This document shows, one piece after another, positions 45,981-53,672 of a stretch of 64,000 nt of DNA (positions are counted from its first letter, which is position 1; every line of letters starts with the position of its first letter). Both the position numbers and the translations under genes were made by a program. Source of the stretch: Paenibacillus peoriae. GTDB lineage: Bacteria; Bacillota; Bacilli; Paenibacillales; Paenibacillaceae. The stretch lies in the NCBI RefSeq assembly GCF_022531965.1, contig NZ_CP092831.1, positions 3,543,001 through 3,607,000 on the forward strand, in the 5' to 3' direction. Below the pieces are notes generated by a model. That model was not told where the DNA came from. It saw only the letters and a list, made by a program, of their open reading frames with translations, and did no database searches.

Positions 45981-47054
45981 ATGAATATCATAGAAATATT
46001 AAAAGAAGTGGGTCGTGGCAAAAGGGGCGCCCGGGATCTGAATTACGCCGAAGCCGAAGCTGCTGCCGAACTTATTATGACCCAGTCAGCAACCCCTGCT
46101 CAAATCGGAGCTTTCTTTGCCGCGGAGCGCATTAAAATGGAGAGTGTTGGCGAGCTGGAAGCATTCGTAAACGTCTGCCGTAAATATACCCATCGCTACC
46201 CGATGCATAAAGGTATTGATTTCGCCGGTCCGTATGATGGCAGGAAGTCTTCATTTATTGCCACCTTCGCAACGGCCTTTCTACTCGCCTCATGCGGAAT
46301 TCCTGTAACGATGCATGGTAGTGCACCCCTCCCTCCCAAATGGGGTGTTACGCTCCCGCTTTTATTGCAGGAAATGGGAGTAACGCCCCGGAACATGACG
46401 CGTGAAATCGCCGTTCATGCCGCGAAGCTGACTGGTGTACTGTTCGTAGCCTCCGAACAGTGGTGTGTGCCCCTGCGAGATATGCGGCCCATTCGCGAAG
46501 AACTGGGGCTTCGCACAGTGCTGAATACTGCCGAGAAACTGGTTGATTACGGTTCTTCCCCATATATTGTATTCGGCGTTTTCCACAATACCGTGTTCGA
46601 AAAGACGGCGAAACTCATACAAAATCTGAATTACCACAGAGCTCTGATCGTCCAAGGGAGCGAAGGATCGGAGGATCTGTTCATCGATCGGCCGACCCGG
46701 ACTTACCTGCTTGCTAACGGCGAGGTATCATTACAGGTTATTGATCCGGAAATGTACGGACTGGATTCGGTGGTACCAGAGCATAACTGGACCCCCGCTG
46801 AACAACTGCGCATTACGGAGGAAGTGCTACAAGGCATAGCTTCTTTAGCCTTTTCGAATCAAGTGTTACTCAACAGTGCGGTCCGACTGTTCGTTGCAGG
46901 GCGAGTTGACTCCATAGAGGAAGGTTTGTATACCTGCAAACCGCTGCTAGAAAATGGGCACGCCTGGGGTTTGTATTGTCACTGGCGGGAAGCCATGCTC
47001 AGAACAGAAATAAAAACGGGAGCAGACAGATCTGAAACCCGATTGCATTTATAA
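45981..47054 (+). CDS. TrpD2/YbiB-like glycosyltransferase-family protein
   Basis: A protein of 357 residues with the nucleoside phosphorylase/anthranilate phosphoribosyltransferase (type III) fold. It has an N-terminal helical domain (MNIIEILKEVGRGKRGARDLNYAEAEAAAELI, GAFFAAERIK) and a catalytic-like domain (FAGPYDGRKSSFIATFATAFLLA, then HGSAPLPPKWG). The GTGGD loop of true TrpD is replaced by GPYDGRKS, so tryptophan synthesis is unlikely. Family member YbiB of E. coli is reported to bind nucleic acid. It starts 19 bases after the ANTAR gene with AAAGGGG upstream, so the two form an operon within the nitrate island. Confidence 0.8.
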   Translation: MNIIEILKEVGRGKRGARDLNYAEAEAAAELIMTQSATPAQIGAFFAAERIKMESVGELEAFVNVCRKYTHRYPMHKGIDFAGPYDGRKSSFIATFATAFLLASCGIPVTMHGSAPLPPKWGVTLPLLLQEMGVTPRNMTREIAVHAAKLTGVLFVASEQWCVPLRDMRPIREELGLRTVLNTAEKLVDYGSSPYIVFGVFHNTVFEKTAKLIQNLNYHRALIVQGSEGSEDLFIDRPTRTYLLANGEVSLQVIDPEMYGLDSVVPEHNWTPAEQLRITEEVLQGIASLAFSNQVLLNSAVRLFVAGRVDSIEEGLYTCKPLLENGHAWGLYCHWREAMLRTEIKTGADRSETRLHL

Positions 47055-47103
47055 TTACTGGCGTCACGCAGTCTGTGATTACGAGCCCTAAACTGTCCAA
47101 CTC

Positions 47104-47146
47104 AAAAAGGCTAGCTCCCTCACTCATACAAGGGGGCTGGCCTTTT
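47104..47146. terminator. Bidirectional terminator between the YbiB-like gene and nasC
   Basis: AAAAGGCTAGCTCCCT pairs with AGGGGGCTGGCCTTTT. T-runs occur on both strands. Confidence 0.85.
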
Positions 47147-47179
47147 ATGCAAAGAAAAAGTCACTTACTCCGTCCTGCT

Positions 47180-49360
47180 CTAGAACTCCGACCATTCCTC
47201 GTTATCTGCACTGGTTGCGGCTGCAGCCAGATGAAGGGGACGGATGCGTACAGCTGCCGTTTTGAAGCCAGGCATCCGACAGAACGGATCAAGATCAGGG
47301 CGGGTCGCCCGATTAACATTTTGTATCCCACCCCAATGCATGGGCACGAAGAGCGTATCTTCGCGGATATGTGGTTTGATCCGGCTGCGGACAGTGAAGC
47401 TGCCGCGCTGTGATGCTATTTCTACCCACTCCCCGTCCCTGATGTGCCAGCGTCGCGCTGTCCGCGGATGAATTTCCACATAATTCTCAATCTCTCGCGC
47501 GGCCAGCGACGGACTTCTGCGCGTTTGTGCACCGGTCAAATAGTGAGCCAGTACACGGCCGTTCGTCAAAATAAGCGGGTACTCCTCTGATATCTCCTCT
47601 CCTGCTCCACAGCTTTCAACCACCGTAAAAACAGCCTTTTGATCAGAATGGGCAAAGGTTTCCCGAAACATTGTATCCATACCGGCTCTGTCCGTAGACG
47701 GGCATGGCCAATATACTCCTTCTTCACGACGCAGCCTGTCGTATGTGATCCCGTAGTAATCGGAAGGACCGCCCCGGCTGGCGAGCCGCAGTTCTTCAAA
47801 GATATGCTCGGCATCCCTGTACGAGAAATAGCCGCCCTTGTTTAGCTTTGCAGCCACCTGACACAAAATGTTCCAGTCATCTCTAGCCTCGCCTGGTGCG
47901 GGCCTCGCCGCTTCCCGTAGCAGAACGCGGCCCTCCAGATTGGTCATCGTCCCCATATTCTCCAAATAAGATGTCACAGGCAAAACAACGTCAGCCATTC
48001 GCGCGGTTTCCGTGAGAAACATATCCGCCACAACCAGCAGATTCAGCTTTTTGAGGGCTTTCTCCACCAGCCGGACATTCGGGTTAGATACAATAGGATT
48101 AGAGCCCATCACGAACAAAGCTTGGATTTGTTTCTGATGGACAAGCTCCATCATTTCATAGGCGGACACCCCTTTTCCTGGCAAACTGCTTGGTTTCACT
48201 CCCCATACGGACGCCACATAGGCTCGATCTTCTTCATCCTCAATCGATCTGTAACCAGGAAGCTGGTCAGCCTTTTGGCCGTGCTCTCGTCCCCCTTGCC
48301 CGTTTCCCTGACCTGTGATAGCTCCATAACCGCATCCTTCCCTTCCAATCTTGCCAGTGGCCAGCACCAGATTAAGAAATGCACGCACCGCCATATGTCC
48401 ATCTGTCTGCTGTTCAACACCCCTGGCCGTAAAAACGATGCCCGTCTCCACACTGCCAAAGGCACGTGCTGCCTGCTGGATCATTTCTACTTCAATTCCG
48501 CACAACGCAGCCGATTCTCTCAGATCCACACCCTTCAAATGAGTCAACAGCTGGTCATAGCCGTTGGTCCGCTTGCGGATAAACTCTTCATTCGCAAATC
48601 CCTCATCCACGATGACCTTTAGCATGGCATTGGCCAGCACAGCATCCGTACCCGGCTTGATTTGCAGGTGCAAATCAGCGGCGGCCGCCGTTGGTGTCGC
48701 GCGCGGGTCAATTACGATGACAAAGGCGCCGTTTTCCTTCGCCTGGTGAAAGTAAGGCATTAAGGTCGGCTGGCATTCAGCGATATTCGTACCTGCGAGC
48801 ACAATACAACGAGCCAACGGAATATCAGCCAGCCTGCAGGTCAGTCCGCGATCAATGCCAAACACTTTACTGCCAGCGGATGCCGCTGCCGACATGCAGA
48901 AGCGCCCGTTATAGTCGATATATCGCGTACCTACAGCCACTCTTGCAAATTTGCCGAGTAAATAAGCCGTTTCATTGGAGAGTGAACCTCCACCGTAAAT
49001 TCCGATTGCATCAGGACCTTGTGTGGACAGTAGCGTAGAGAAACTGCTAGCTATAGTATCCAACGCCTCCTCCCACTTGACGGGAACCAGTTGGCCCTCT
49101 TTGCGAATGAGGGGCTGTACCAGCCTTTCCGCATGAGTCGCATGCTGATGCGCATTCATTCCCTTGATGCACAACCTACCCTGCGAGGCTGCATTATGCT
49201 TCCCTTCCGCCTTATACACTGTACGAATGATACCCGCAAGTGTCTCTGTACCCGTGCTAACGGTCATCTTACATTGCACGCTGCAAAACGGGCACTGCGT
49301 ATCCATTACTGACGGTACATGTAGCCCAGCTTCCGGTTTGCCTTCTCCCGACTGACACAT
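47180..49360 (-). CDS. nasC: Assimilatory nitrate reductase catalytic subunit
   Basis: Molybdopterin oxidoreductase of 726 residues that reduces nitrate to nitrite in the cytoplasm. The N-terminal 4Fe-4S motif is Cys23-x2-Cys26-x3-Cys30...Cys64 (TQCPFCSVQC, GRLCIKG). The MGD-binding core includes GIYGGGSLSNETAYLLGKFARV, NGRFCMSAAAS and TGKIGREGCGYGAITGQGNGQGGREHGQ. The C-terminal molydopterin-dinucleotide domain has TNGRVLAHYLTG and the ALFVPMHWG segment. I start at 49360, with AAGGAAGG 8 bases upstream. It follows nasB by 81 bases in the same operon and should receive electrons from it. Confidence 0.95.
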   Translation of the reverse strand: MCQSGEGKPEAGLHVPSVMDTQCPFCSVQCKMTVSTGTETLAGIIRTVYKAEGKHNAASQGRLCIKGMNAHQHATHAERLVQPLIRKEGQLVPVKWEEALDTIASSFSTLLSTQGPDAIGIYGGGSLSNETAYLLGKFARVAVGTRYIDYNGRFCMSAAASAGSKVFGIDRGLTCRLADIPLARCIVLAGTNIAECQPTLMPYFHQAKENGAFVIVIDPRATPTAAAADLHLQIKPGTDAVLANAMLKVIVDEGFANEEFIRKRTNGYDQLLTHLKGVDLRESAALCGIEVEMIQQAARAFGSVETGIVFTARGVEQQTDGHMAVRAFLNLVLATGKIGREGCGYGAITGQGNGQGGREHGQKADQLPGYRSIEDEEDRAYVASVWGVKPSSLPGKGVSAYEMMELVHQKQIQALFVMGSNPIVSNPNVRLVEKALKKLNLLVVADMFLTETARMADVVLPVTSYLENMGTMTNLEGRVLLREAARPAPGEARDDWNILCQVAAKLNKGGYFSYRDAEHIFEELRLASRGGPSDYYGITYDRLRREEGVYWPCPSTDRAGMDTMFRETFAHSDQKAVFTVVESCGAGEEISEEYPLILTNGRVLAHYLTGAQTRRSPSLAAREIENYVEIHPRTARRWHIRDGEWVEIASQRGSFTVRSRIKPHIREDTLFVPMHWGGIQNVNRATRPDLDPFCRMPGFKTAAVRIRPLHLAAAATSADNEEWSEF

Positions 49361-49441
49361 CAAAGCCACCTTCCTTTCGCCATTTTTCGGAATTTTATCG
49401 TCTGCACGATAGATAATTCGCCATAACTCCAACTCAACCCG

Positions 49442-51616
49442 TCATCCTGTCAGCATTGTGGTCCGCAGACTACCCGCTAGACCACTTCGAAGAGCAGCGT
49501 CAAGCACACTTTCCCGTAATGCCAGAACACCAGTCCTTTCAATCCACTCCCACATTTTTTCCCCATACCGGGCACTATGTCGGTATATTTGCAAGCAAGT
49601 TGCAGTCAGCAGAACCGCTTCTGTCGGGTCTTCCTCCAATCCAAGCAGGTGCCCCTGGCGAACCGGATGCTCTGCCTGGCCACCCGCATAGACCTCCCAG
49701 CCTGCTGGAGAACGAGATATTCCAATATCGTGGACAAGTACACCTCCGGGATACGCCGATCCAGGACAAATAGCAACTCTAACTAATGCTGGCAATGCGA
49801 GACTTCCCCATAAAGTTGCCAACCGCTCTCTTAGCCAGGCTACTTCTACAAATGCCTGATCCATCAGATCCGACTCAACAAAAGACCGATCCTCGGCATT
49901 TAGGTTCGTAAAGCGCAGACCCGCAGAGGGCGCCTCTCCTCCGTACTGCGGTGTGACCTGAACCGCAACGCCAGCCCCTAATGGATTTGTCGCAGATCTG
50001 TCGCGCAACCCGAGAGATTCCAAGTAATAAAGTACAGCCGGACGACACAATTCACACCCCTGCTGTCTAGTCCAACCGAGACGGGATACTACTTCACCTG
50101 GAGTCTGACAGATTGCGTCCACCATAGCTGTTTTAAGCGAATCATGATCGTAATGCGTACATCCACAAACAGGGACAATTTCTTGGGCGGTTGGAGTAAC
50201 TACAGGTCCGGAATCTGTGGATCGGGACAAACTATTTTTGACCAGTGCAGCCACCAGCGGCCGACATCCCCCACAGGAACCGGACGCTTTGGTCCGGCTC
50301 TTCACCTCTTCCACCGTCTTCAGCTTATCCGTGGCAATCGCTCGCAAAATAGCCCCCTTACTCACGCCGTTGCACGCACATACCGTTTCTTCTTCCGGCA
50401 GTGCGGCTGCCGCATCCTCTGCTTTGCTCCGGCTGTTATCCCGGGATGTAAGCTCTGTAGCGGACGCCCCGCGCCGTACCATTCCGAGCAACGAGGTACT
50501 TTCCGCCGTATCTCCGTACAAAATGGCGCCAGTGACAGCACCGCCGTGCATCATCACTTTTTTATAAACCTCCAGCATCCCGTTATATTCCATAACTGCT
50601 GTCTCGTTTCCCTCATCGCGAATGTCTCCTGCGGAAAACACATGGATCCCCGCTACCTTGAGCTGCGCATACGGAATCGTCCCTTCATAGGGAGCCGTTT
50701 CACGACCACAAATAACTTTTGCCAGCACTTTGCCCTGCTCATATAGCGGCGCCACCAGTCCGTATGAAATCCCCCGGTGCTCAGCACATTCGCCGACGGC
50801 ATAAATACCAGGAATACTCGTGCGCATATAATCATCCACGACAATGGCGCGGTTTACAGTCAGACCGCTATCCTGAGCTAATTCGATATTCGGTCGGATA
50901 CCAACCGCCAGCACAACCAAATCCGTGTCCAGCCTGTTCCCGTCCGCAAACATCAAGCCTTGCGCCCTGTTTCGGCCTATGATGTTGACCGTTTCCTTCG
51001 CCAAATGAAACCTCATGCCCTGTTCCTTCAACTTTCGCTGCAGAAGCACAGCTGCCGTCCGGTCAAGCTGACGGTTCATAAGATACTGCGCATTATGAAC
51101 AACCTCAGTTTCCATCCCTAGATTCAGCAGGCCTTGAGCAGCTTCAAGTCCTAACAGCCCCCCTCCGATAACCGTGGCCCTGCGGTATGTTTTGGCATAT
51201 CTAGCCATGGTTTCACAATCATTCACATCACGAAAAGCAATTACTCCCTGTTTTCGCACTCCAGGAATGGGCGGAATGAAAGGTAATGAGCCCGTTGCCA
51301 ATATGAGCATGTCATAAGGTTCTTTCATGCCGGATTCCGTTTCCACCATCCCGGTTGCAACATCAATACGACAGACGCGTTCACCCGCGTACAGCTTTAC
51401 CCCGTTCTCTTCATACCAGTCCCAGTCATGGGTAACGATATGTTTAAATGAGCTCTCCTCCTGAAGCATTTTGGACAGGAGCACTCGGTTGTACCCGGGA
51501 CGGGGCTCTGCACCAAATATCGTGATTTGGAACCGCTCTGGCTCCAAATTGAGTATTTCCTCCACACATTTGATGCCTGCCATACCATTGCCGACGACGA
51601 CCAGTTTTTTCATCAT
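49442..51616 (-). CDS. nasB: Assimilatory nitrate reductase electron-transfer subunit
   Basis: A protein of 724 residues related to NirB/NasD in layout. The FAD/NAD(P) oxidoreductase (about 1-320, KLVVVGNGMAGIKCVEEIL) is followed by BFD-type Fe-S regions (VCACNGVSKGAILRAI, SCGGCRPLV; CGCTHYDHDSLK, GCELCRPAVLYYLESLG). The C-terminal region corresponds to the nitrite reductase siroheme domain but is shortened and has lost the ligand cysteines: the site reads AICPGSAYPGG instead of SGCPRNCAEA and CVGNTFC is missing. It cannot bind siroheme. This fits NasB of B. subtilis, the electron donor to NasC, which follows directly. Fast reading as a second nitrite reductase would be wrong. Confidence 0.9.
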   Translation of the reverse strand: MMKKLVVVGNGMAGIKCVEEILNLEPERFQITIFGAEPRPGYNRVLLSKMLQEESSFKHIVTHDWDWYEENGVKLYAGERVCRIDVATGMVETESGMKEPYDMLILATGSLPFIPPIPGVRKQGVIAFRDVNDCETMARYAKTYRRATVIGGGLLGLEAAQGLLNLGMETEVVHNAQYLMNRQLDRTAAVLLQRKLKEQGMRFHLAKETVNIIGRNRAQGLMFADGNRLDTDLVVLAVGIRPNIELAQDSGLTVNRAIVVDDYMRTSIPGIYAVGECAEHRGISYGLVAPLYEQGKVLAKVICGRETAPYEGTIPYAQLKVAGIHVFSAGDIRDEGNETAVMEYNGMLEVYKKVMMHGGAVTGAILYGDTAESTSLLGMVRRGASATELTSRDNSRSKAEDAAAALPEEETVCACNGVSKGAILRAIATDKLKTVEEVKSRTKASGSCGGCRPLVAALVKNSLSRSTDSGPVVTPTAQEIVPVCGCTHYDHDSLKTAMVDAICQTPGEVVSRLGWTRQQGCELCRPAVLYYLESLGLRDRSATNPLGAGVAVQVTPQYGGEAPSAGLRFTNLNAEDRSFVESDLMDQAFVEVAWLRERLATLWGSLALPALVRVAICPGSAYPGGVLVHDIGISRSPAGWEVYAGGQAEHPVRQGHLLGLEEDPTEAVLLTATCLQIYRHSARYGEKMWEWIERTGVLALRESVLDAALRSGLAGSLRTTMLTG

Positions 51617-51653
51617 GTTAAACCAGCCCCATTCTCAGAATAAAATAAGACAG

Positions 51654-51721
51654 AAAAAGCCCTTCTCCATTCAATGGAAAAGGGCACCGTTGCCGTAAAA
51701 GTCGGCACATCGTTGTGCCGA
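51654..51721 (-). promoter_or_regulatory. ANTAR-type attenuator leader of nasBC
   Basis: Minus strand. Hairpin 1 (51720-51703) has stem CGGCAC/GTGCCG and loop AACGAT. Hairpin 2 (51694-51683) has stem GGC/GCC and loop AACGGT. Both loops have A1 and G4. The 3' arm of hairpin 2 overlaps the terminator stem GCCCTTTTCCATT (51685-51659), followed by TTTTT. The layout is the same as before nasD. Confidence 0.88.
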
Positions 51722-51731
51722 TATGTATCTA

Positions 51732-51760
51732 AGATTACTGAATTGTGAATGTCATGTCAA
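51732..51760 (-). promoter_or_regulatory. Promoter of nasBC
   Basis: TTGACA (51760-51755), 17 bases, TAATCT (51737-51732). The -10 is weak; the -35 is perfect and overlaps a GlnR-like box. Confidence 0.65.
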
Positions 51761-51771
51761 CATTCAATACA
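51755..51771. promoter_or_regulatory. GlnR/TnrA-like box at the nasBC promoter
   Basis: TGTCAACATTCAATACA has one mismatch to TGTNAN7TNACA and shares its first 11 bases with the box before nasD. Confidence 0.6.
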
Positions 51772-51817
51772 TGAAAACTATATTTTCACCTTTTATTTAA
51801 TTTTTTTCTCGCATTTG

Positions 51818-51834
51818 TGTTATGTATATTGACA
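51818..51834. promoter_or_regulatory. GlnR/TnrA box at the narK-type promoter
   Basis: TGTTATGTATATTGACA matches TGTNAN7TNACA at every fixed position and contains the -35 hexamer. Confidence 0.75.
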
Positions 51835-51857
51835 TACAATAGATCCTTTTTTATAAT
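51829..51857 (+). promoter_or_regulatory. Promoter of the nitrate transporter gene
   Basis: Perfect TTGACA (51829-51834), 17-base spacer, perfect TATAAT (51852-51857). Confidence 0.9.
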
Positions 51858-51894
51858 TTGAATTAAAATCACTCCAACGTGATCATACCAAGTC

Positions 51895-51977
51895 GACTCA
51901 CAATGAAGTGTGTCAACCACGGCAATGAAGCCGCAAACCGTTTCCTAGATACCATGTAGGGGCGATTTGCGGCTTTT
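51895..51977 (+). promoter_or_regulatory. ANTAR-type attenuator leader of the nitrate transporter gene
   Basis: Hairpin 1 (51895-51914) has stem GACTCAC/GTGTGTC and loop AATGAA. Hairpin 2 (51920-51933) has stem CGGC/GCCG and loop AATGAA. Both have A1 and G4. The 3' arm of hairpin 2 is the 5' arm of the terminator (GCCGCAAA at 51930-51937 with TTTGCGGC at 51966-51973), followed by TTTT. The third copy of the same switch, on the opposite strand to the other two. Confidence 0.88.
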
Positions 51978-52035
51978 CATGTTCAAATTACATTTTGCAG
52001 ACAAAGAACAACAATTAGAACAGGAGAGATGGAGA

Positions 52036-53277
52036 ATGAACAAAAAAAGTTTCTGGAAAAGCGGACACAAGCCCACCTTATTTGGTTCCTTTCTGTATTT
52101 TGATATCAGTTTTATGATATGGGGGATGATCGGACCGTTGGCCGTTGTAATTGCCAATGATTATCCAATGGACCCTGTACAAAAAGCCAATCTTGTCGCT
52201 CTACCCATACTCGGTGGTTCCCTGCTGCGGCTCGTGCTCGGATTCATGTCGGATTATATCGGTCCCAAGCTCACAGGACAGATTGGTATGCTTGTCACGA
52301 TCATCCCGCTTTTGCTCGGCTGGCTGTGGGTTGATTCGCTGGAGCAATTATACGTTGTTGCCCTACTCCTGGGCGTAGCTGGAGCTTCATTTGCAGCTGC
52401 GCTGCCGTTAGCCGGTCAATGGTACCCCAAAGAGCATCAAGGCTTGGCTATGGGAATTGCCGGAGCCGGTAATAGTGGTACCGTCCTTGCGACTTTGTTC
52501 GCCAACCGCATTGCTCAACATTTTGGCAGTTGGGAAGCCGTTTTCGGATTGGCCATCCTCCCCATCTTAATCGTCTTCATTCTGTTCAGTATTTTTGCCC
52601 GCAACAGCCCTCACCGCCCGGCACCAAAAAATCTGTCGCAATATGCTTCGGTGCTCAAACAGAGGGATGCCTGGGTATTCTGTGCCTTTTATTGCGTGAC
52701 GTTTGGCGGATTCGTTGGCCTTTCTAATTATTTGACTATTTTCTTCAATACCCAGTATGGCCTCTCCGCGGTACATGCCGCCGATTTTGCAACCGTTTGT
52801 GTGATTGCCGGAAGCTTTTTTCGTCCTGTAGGTGGCTTTTTATCCGATCGGATTGGTGGTTCACGCATGCTAATGTACTTGTATGCGGGGGCCGGGATTA
52901 TGCTCGCCGGCATTGCGTTTTTACCGCCACTTACCGTGGTAGTTGTGCTGCTGTTTGTAGGCATGATGTGCCTTGGCGCTGGCAACGGCTCTGTATTCCA
53001 GCTCGTGCCGCAGCGCTTCGGCAACGAAATCGGGCTCATGACCGGCATCGTCGGCGCTGCTGGTGGCATAGGCGGGTACTTTCTCCCTCTTATACTGGGT
53101 CATCTGTACAAATCAACGGGTTCCTATATGCCGGGCTTCATCTGTCTGAGCCTACTTACGTTCTGTGCCTTTACCCTCGTCATCATAATGCAATTGAAAT
53201 GGCGTAACAGCTGGATGCGACGCTCTGCTACAGTTACTGATGAAGCCGTCAATCGCATTGGAGAATTAAATGCCTGA
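52036..53277 (+). CDS. Nitrate/nitrite MFS transporter (NarK/NasA family)
   Basis: Membrane transporter of 413 residues with twelve helices, from the NarK/NRT2-type MFS group. Family sequences: a SYLYFDISFMIWGMIGPLA-like first helix, the nitrate-signature-like GIAGAGNSGTVLATLF near 145 and GAGNGSVFQLVPQRFGNEIGLMTGIVGAAGGIGGYFLPL near 320, and the loop GGFLSDRIGG. It should import nitrate for NasBC. The start at 52036 has GGAGAGATGGAG upstream; the open frame begins earlier, but that part lies inside the leader terminator. NasA or NarK are both possible names, so I leave the symbol empty. Confidence 0.92.
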   Translation: MNKKSFWKSGHKPTLFGSFLYFDISFMIWGMIGPLAVVIANDYPMDPVQKANLVALPILGGSLLRLVLGFMSDYIGPKLTGQIGMLVTIIPLLLGWLWVDSLEQLYVVALLLGVAGASFAAALPLAGQWYPKEHQGLAMGIAGAGNSGTVLATLFANRIAQHFGSWEAVFGLAILPILIVFILFSIFARNSPHRPAPKNLSQYASVLKQRDAWVFCAFYCVTFGGFVGLSNYLTIFFNTQYGLSAVHAADFATVCVIAGSFFRPVGGFLSDRIGGSRMLMYLYAGAGIMLAGIAFLPPLTVVVVLLFVGMMCLGAGNGSVFQLVPQRFGNEIGLMTGIVGAAGGIGGYFLPLILGHLYKSTGSYMPGFICLSLLTFCAFTLVIIMQLKWRNSWMRRSATVTDEAVNRIGELNA

Positions 53278-53353
53278 TATTCATTAAATATAAAGCTGCG
53301 AAAAATATAAAGCTGCGAAGCATTGAATTGTCCCTCAACCATCCCTATAGCCC

Positions 53354-53402
53354 AAAAAATGGCTTAACTTCGTTTATATAAAATGAAGTTAAGCTATTTT
53401 TC
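53354..53402 (+). terminator. Intrinsic terminator of the nitrate transporter gene
   Basis: TGGCTTAACTTC/GAAGTTAAGCTA arms followed by TTTTT, about 80 bases after the stop. Confidence 0.8.
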
Positions 53403-53672
53403 ATGCACACTCAATCGAATCACACCTATAAAAACTATGATAAACATCACATTAGATCAATATTTTCCGAAAATATTATGAAAATTAAATGAAATTTTCA
53501 TTTAAAAACATTGAAAATCGCTTTTATTTTCATAATTTCTCTTATGTAAACACTTATATAACCATTTTTCACACAACATACTTGTTCACTTGGTTTAAAA
53601 TAAGGCGTATACTTGTTCACGAATTGTTCAAGGATGAACTAAATGTAATTTTCTAGAAAGAAGGAATTAAAA
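53403..53672 (+). promoter_or_regulatory. Promoter region of the malic enzyme gene with TTGTTCA repeats
   Basis: No gene. A promoter is visible: TTCACT (53585-53590), 17 bases, TATACT (53608-53613). ACTTGTTCAC occurs twice exactly, at 53580-53589 and 53611-53620 (31 bases apart), over the -35 and just after the -10. A third TTGTTCA is at 53624-53630. Upstream, ATGAAAATT/AATTTTCAT forms an AT-rich palindrome near 53477-53501. A regulator probably binds the repeats. Confidence 0.5.

Noticed and set aside
49442..51616. Second nitrite reductase large subunit
   Set aside because: The siroheme ligand cysteines are missing and nasC follows directly, so NasB is the better call.
53500..53540. cre box upstream of the malic enzyme gene
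   Set aside because: TGAAAATCGCTTTT has an extra base compared with the consensus and breaks the symmetry.
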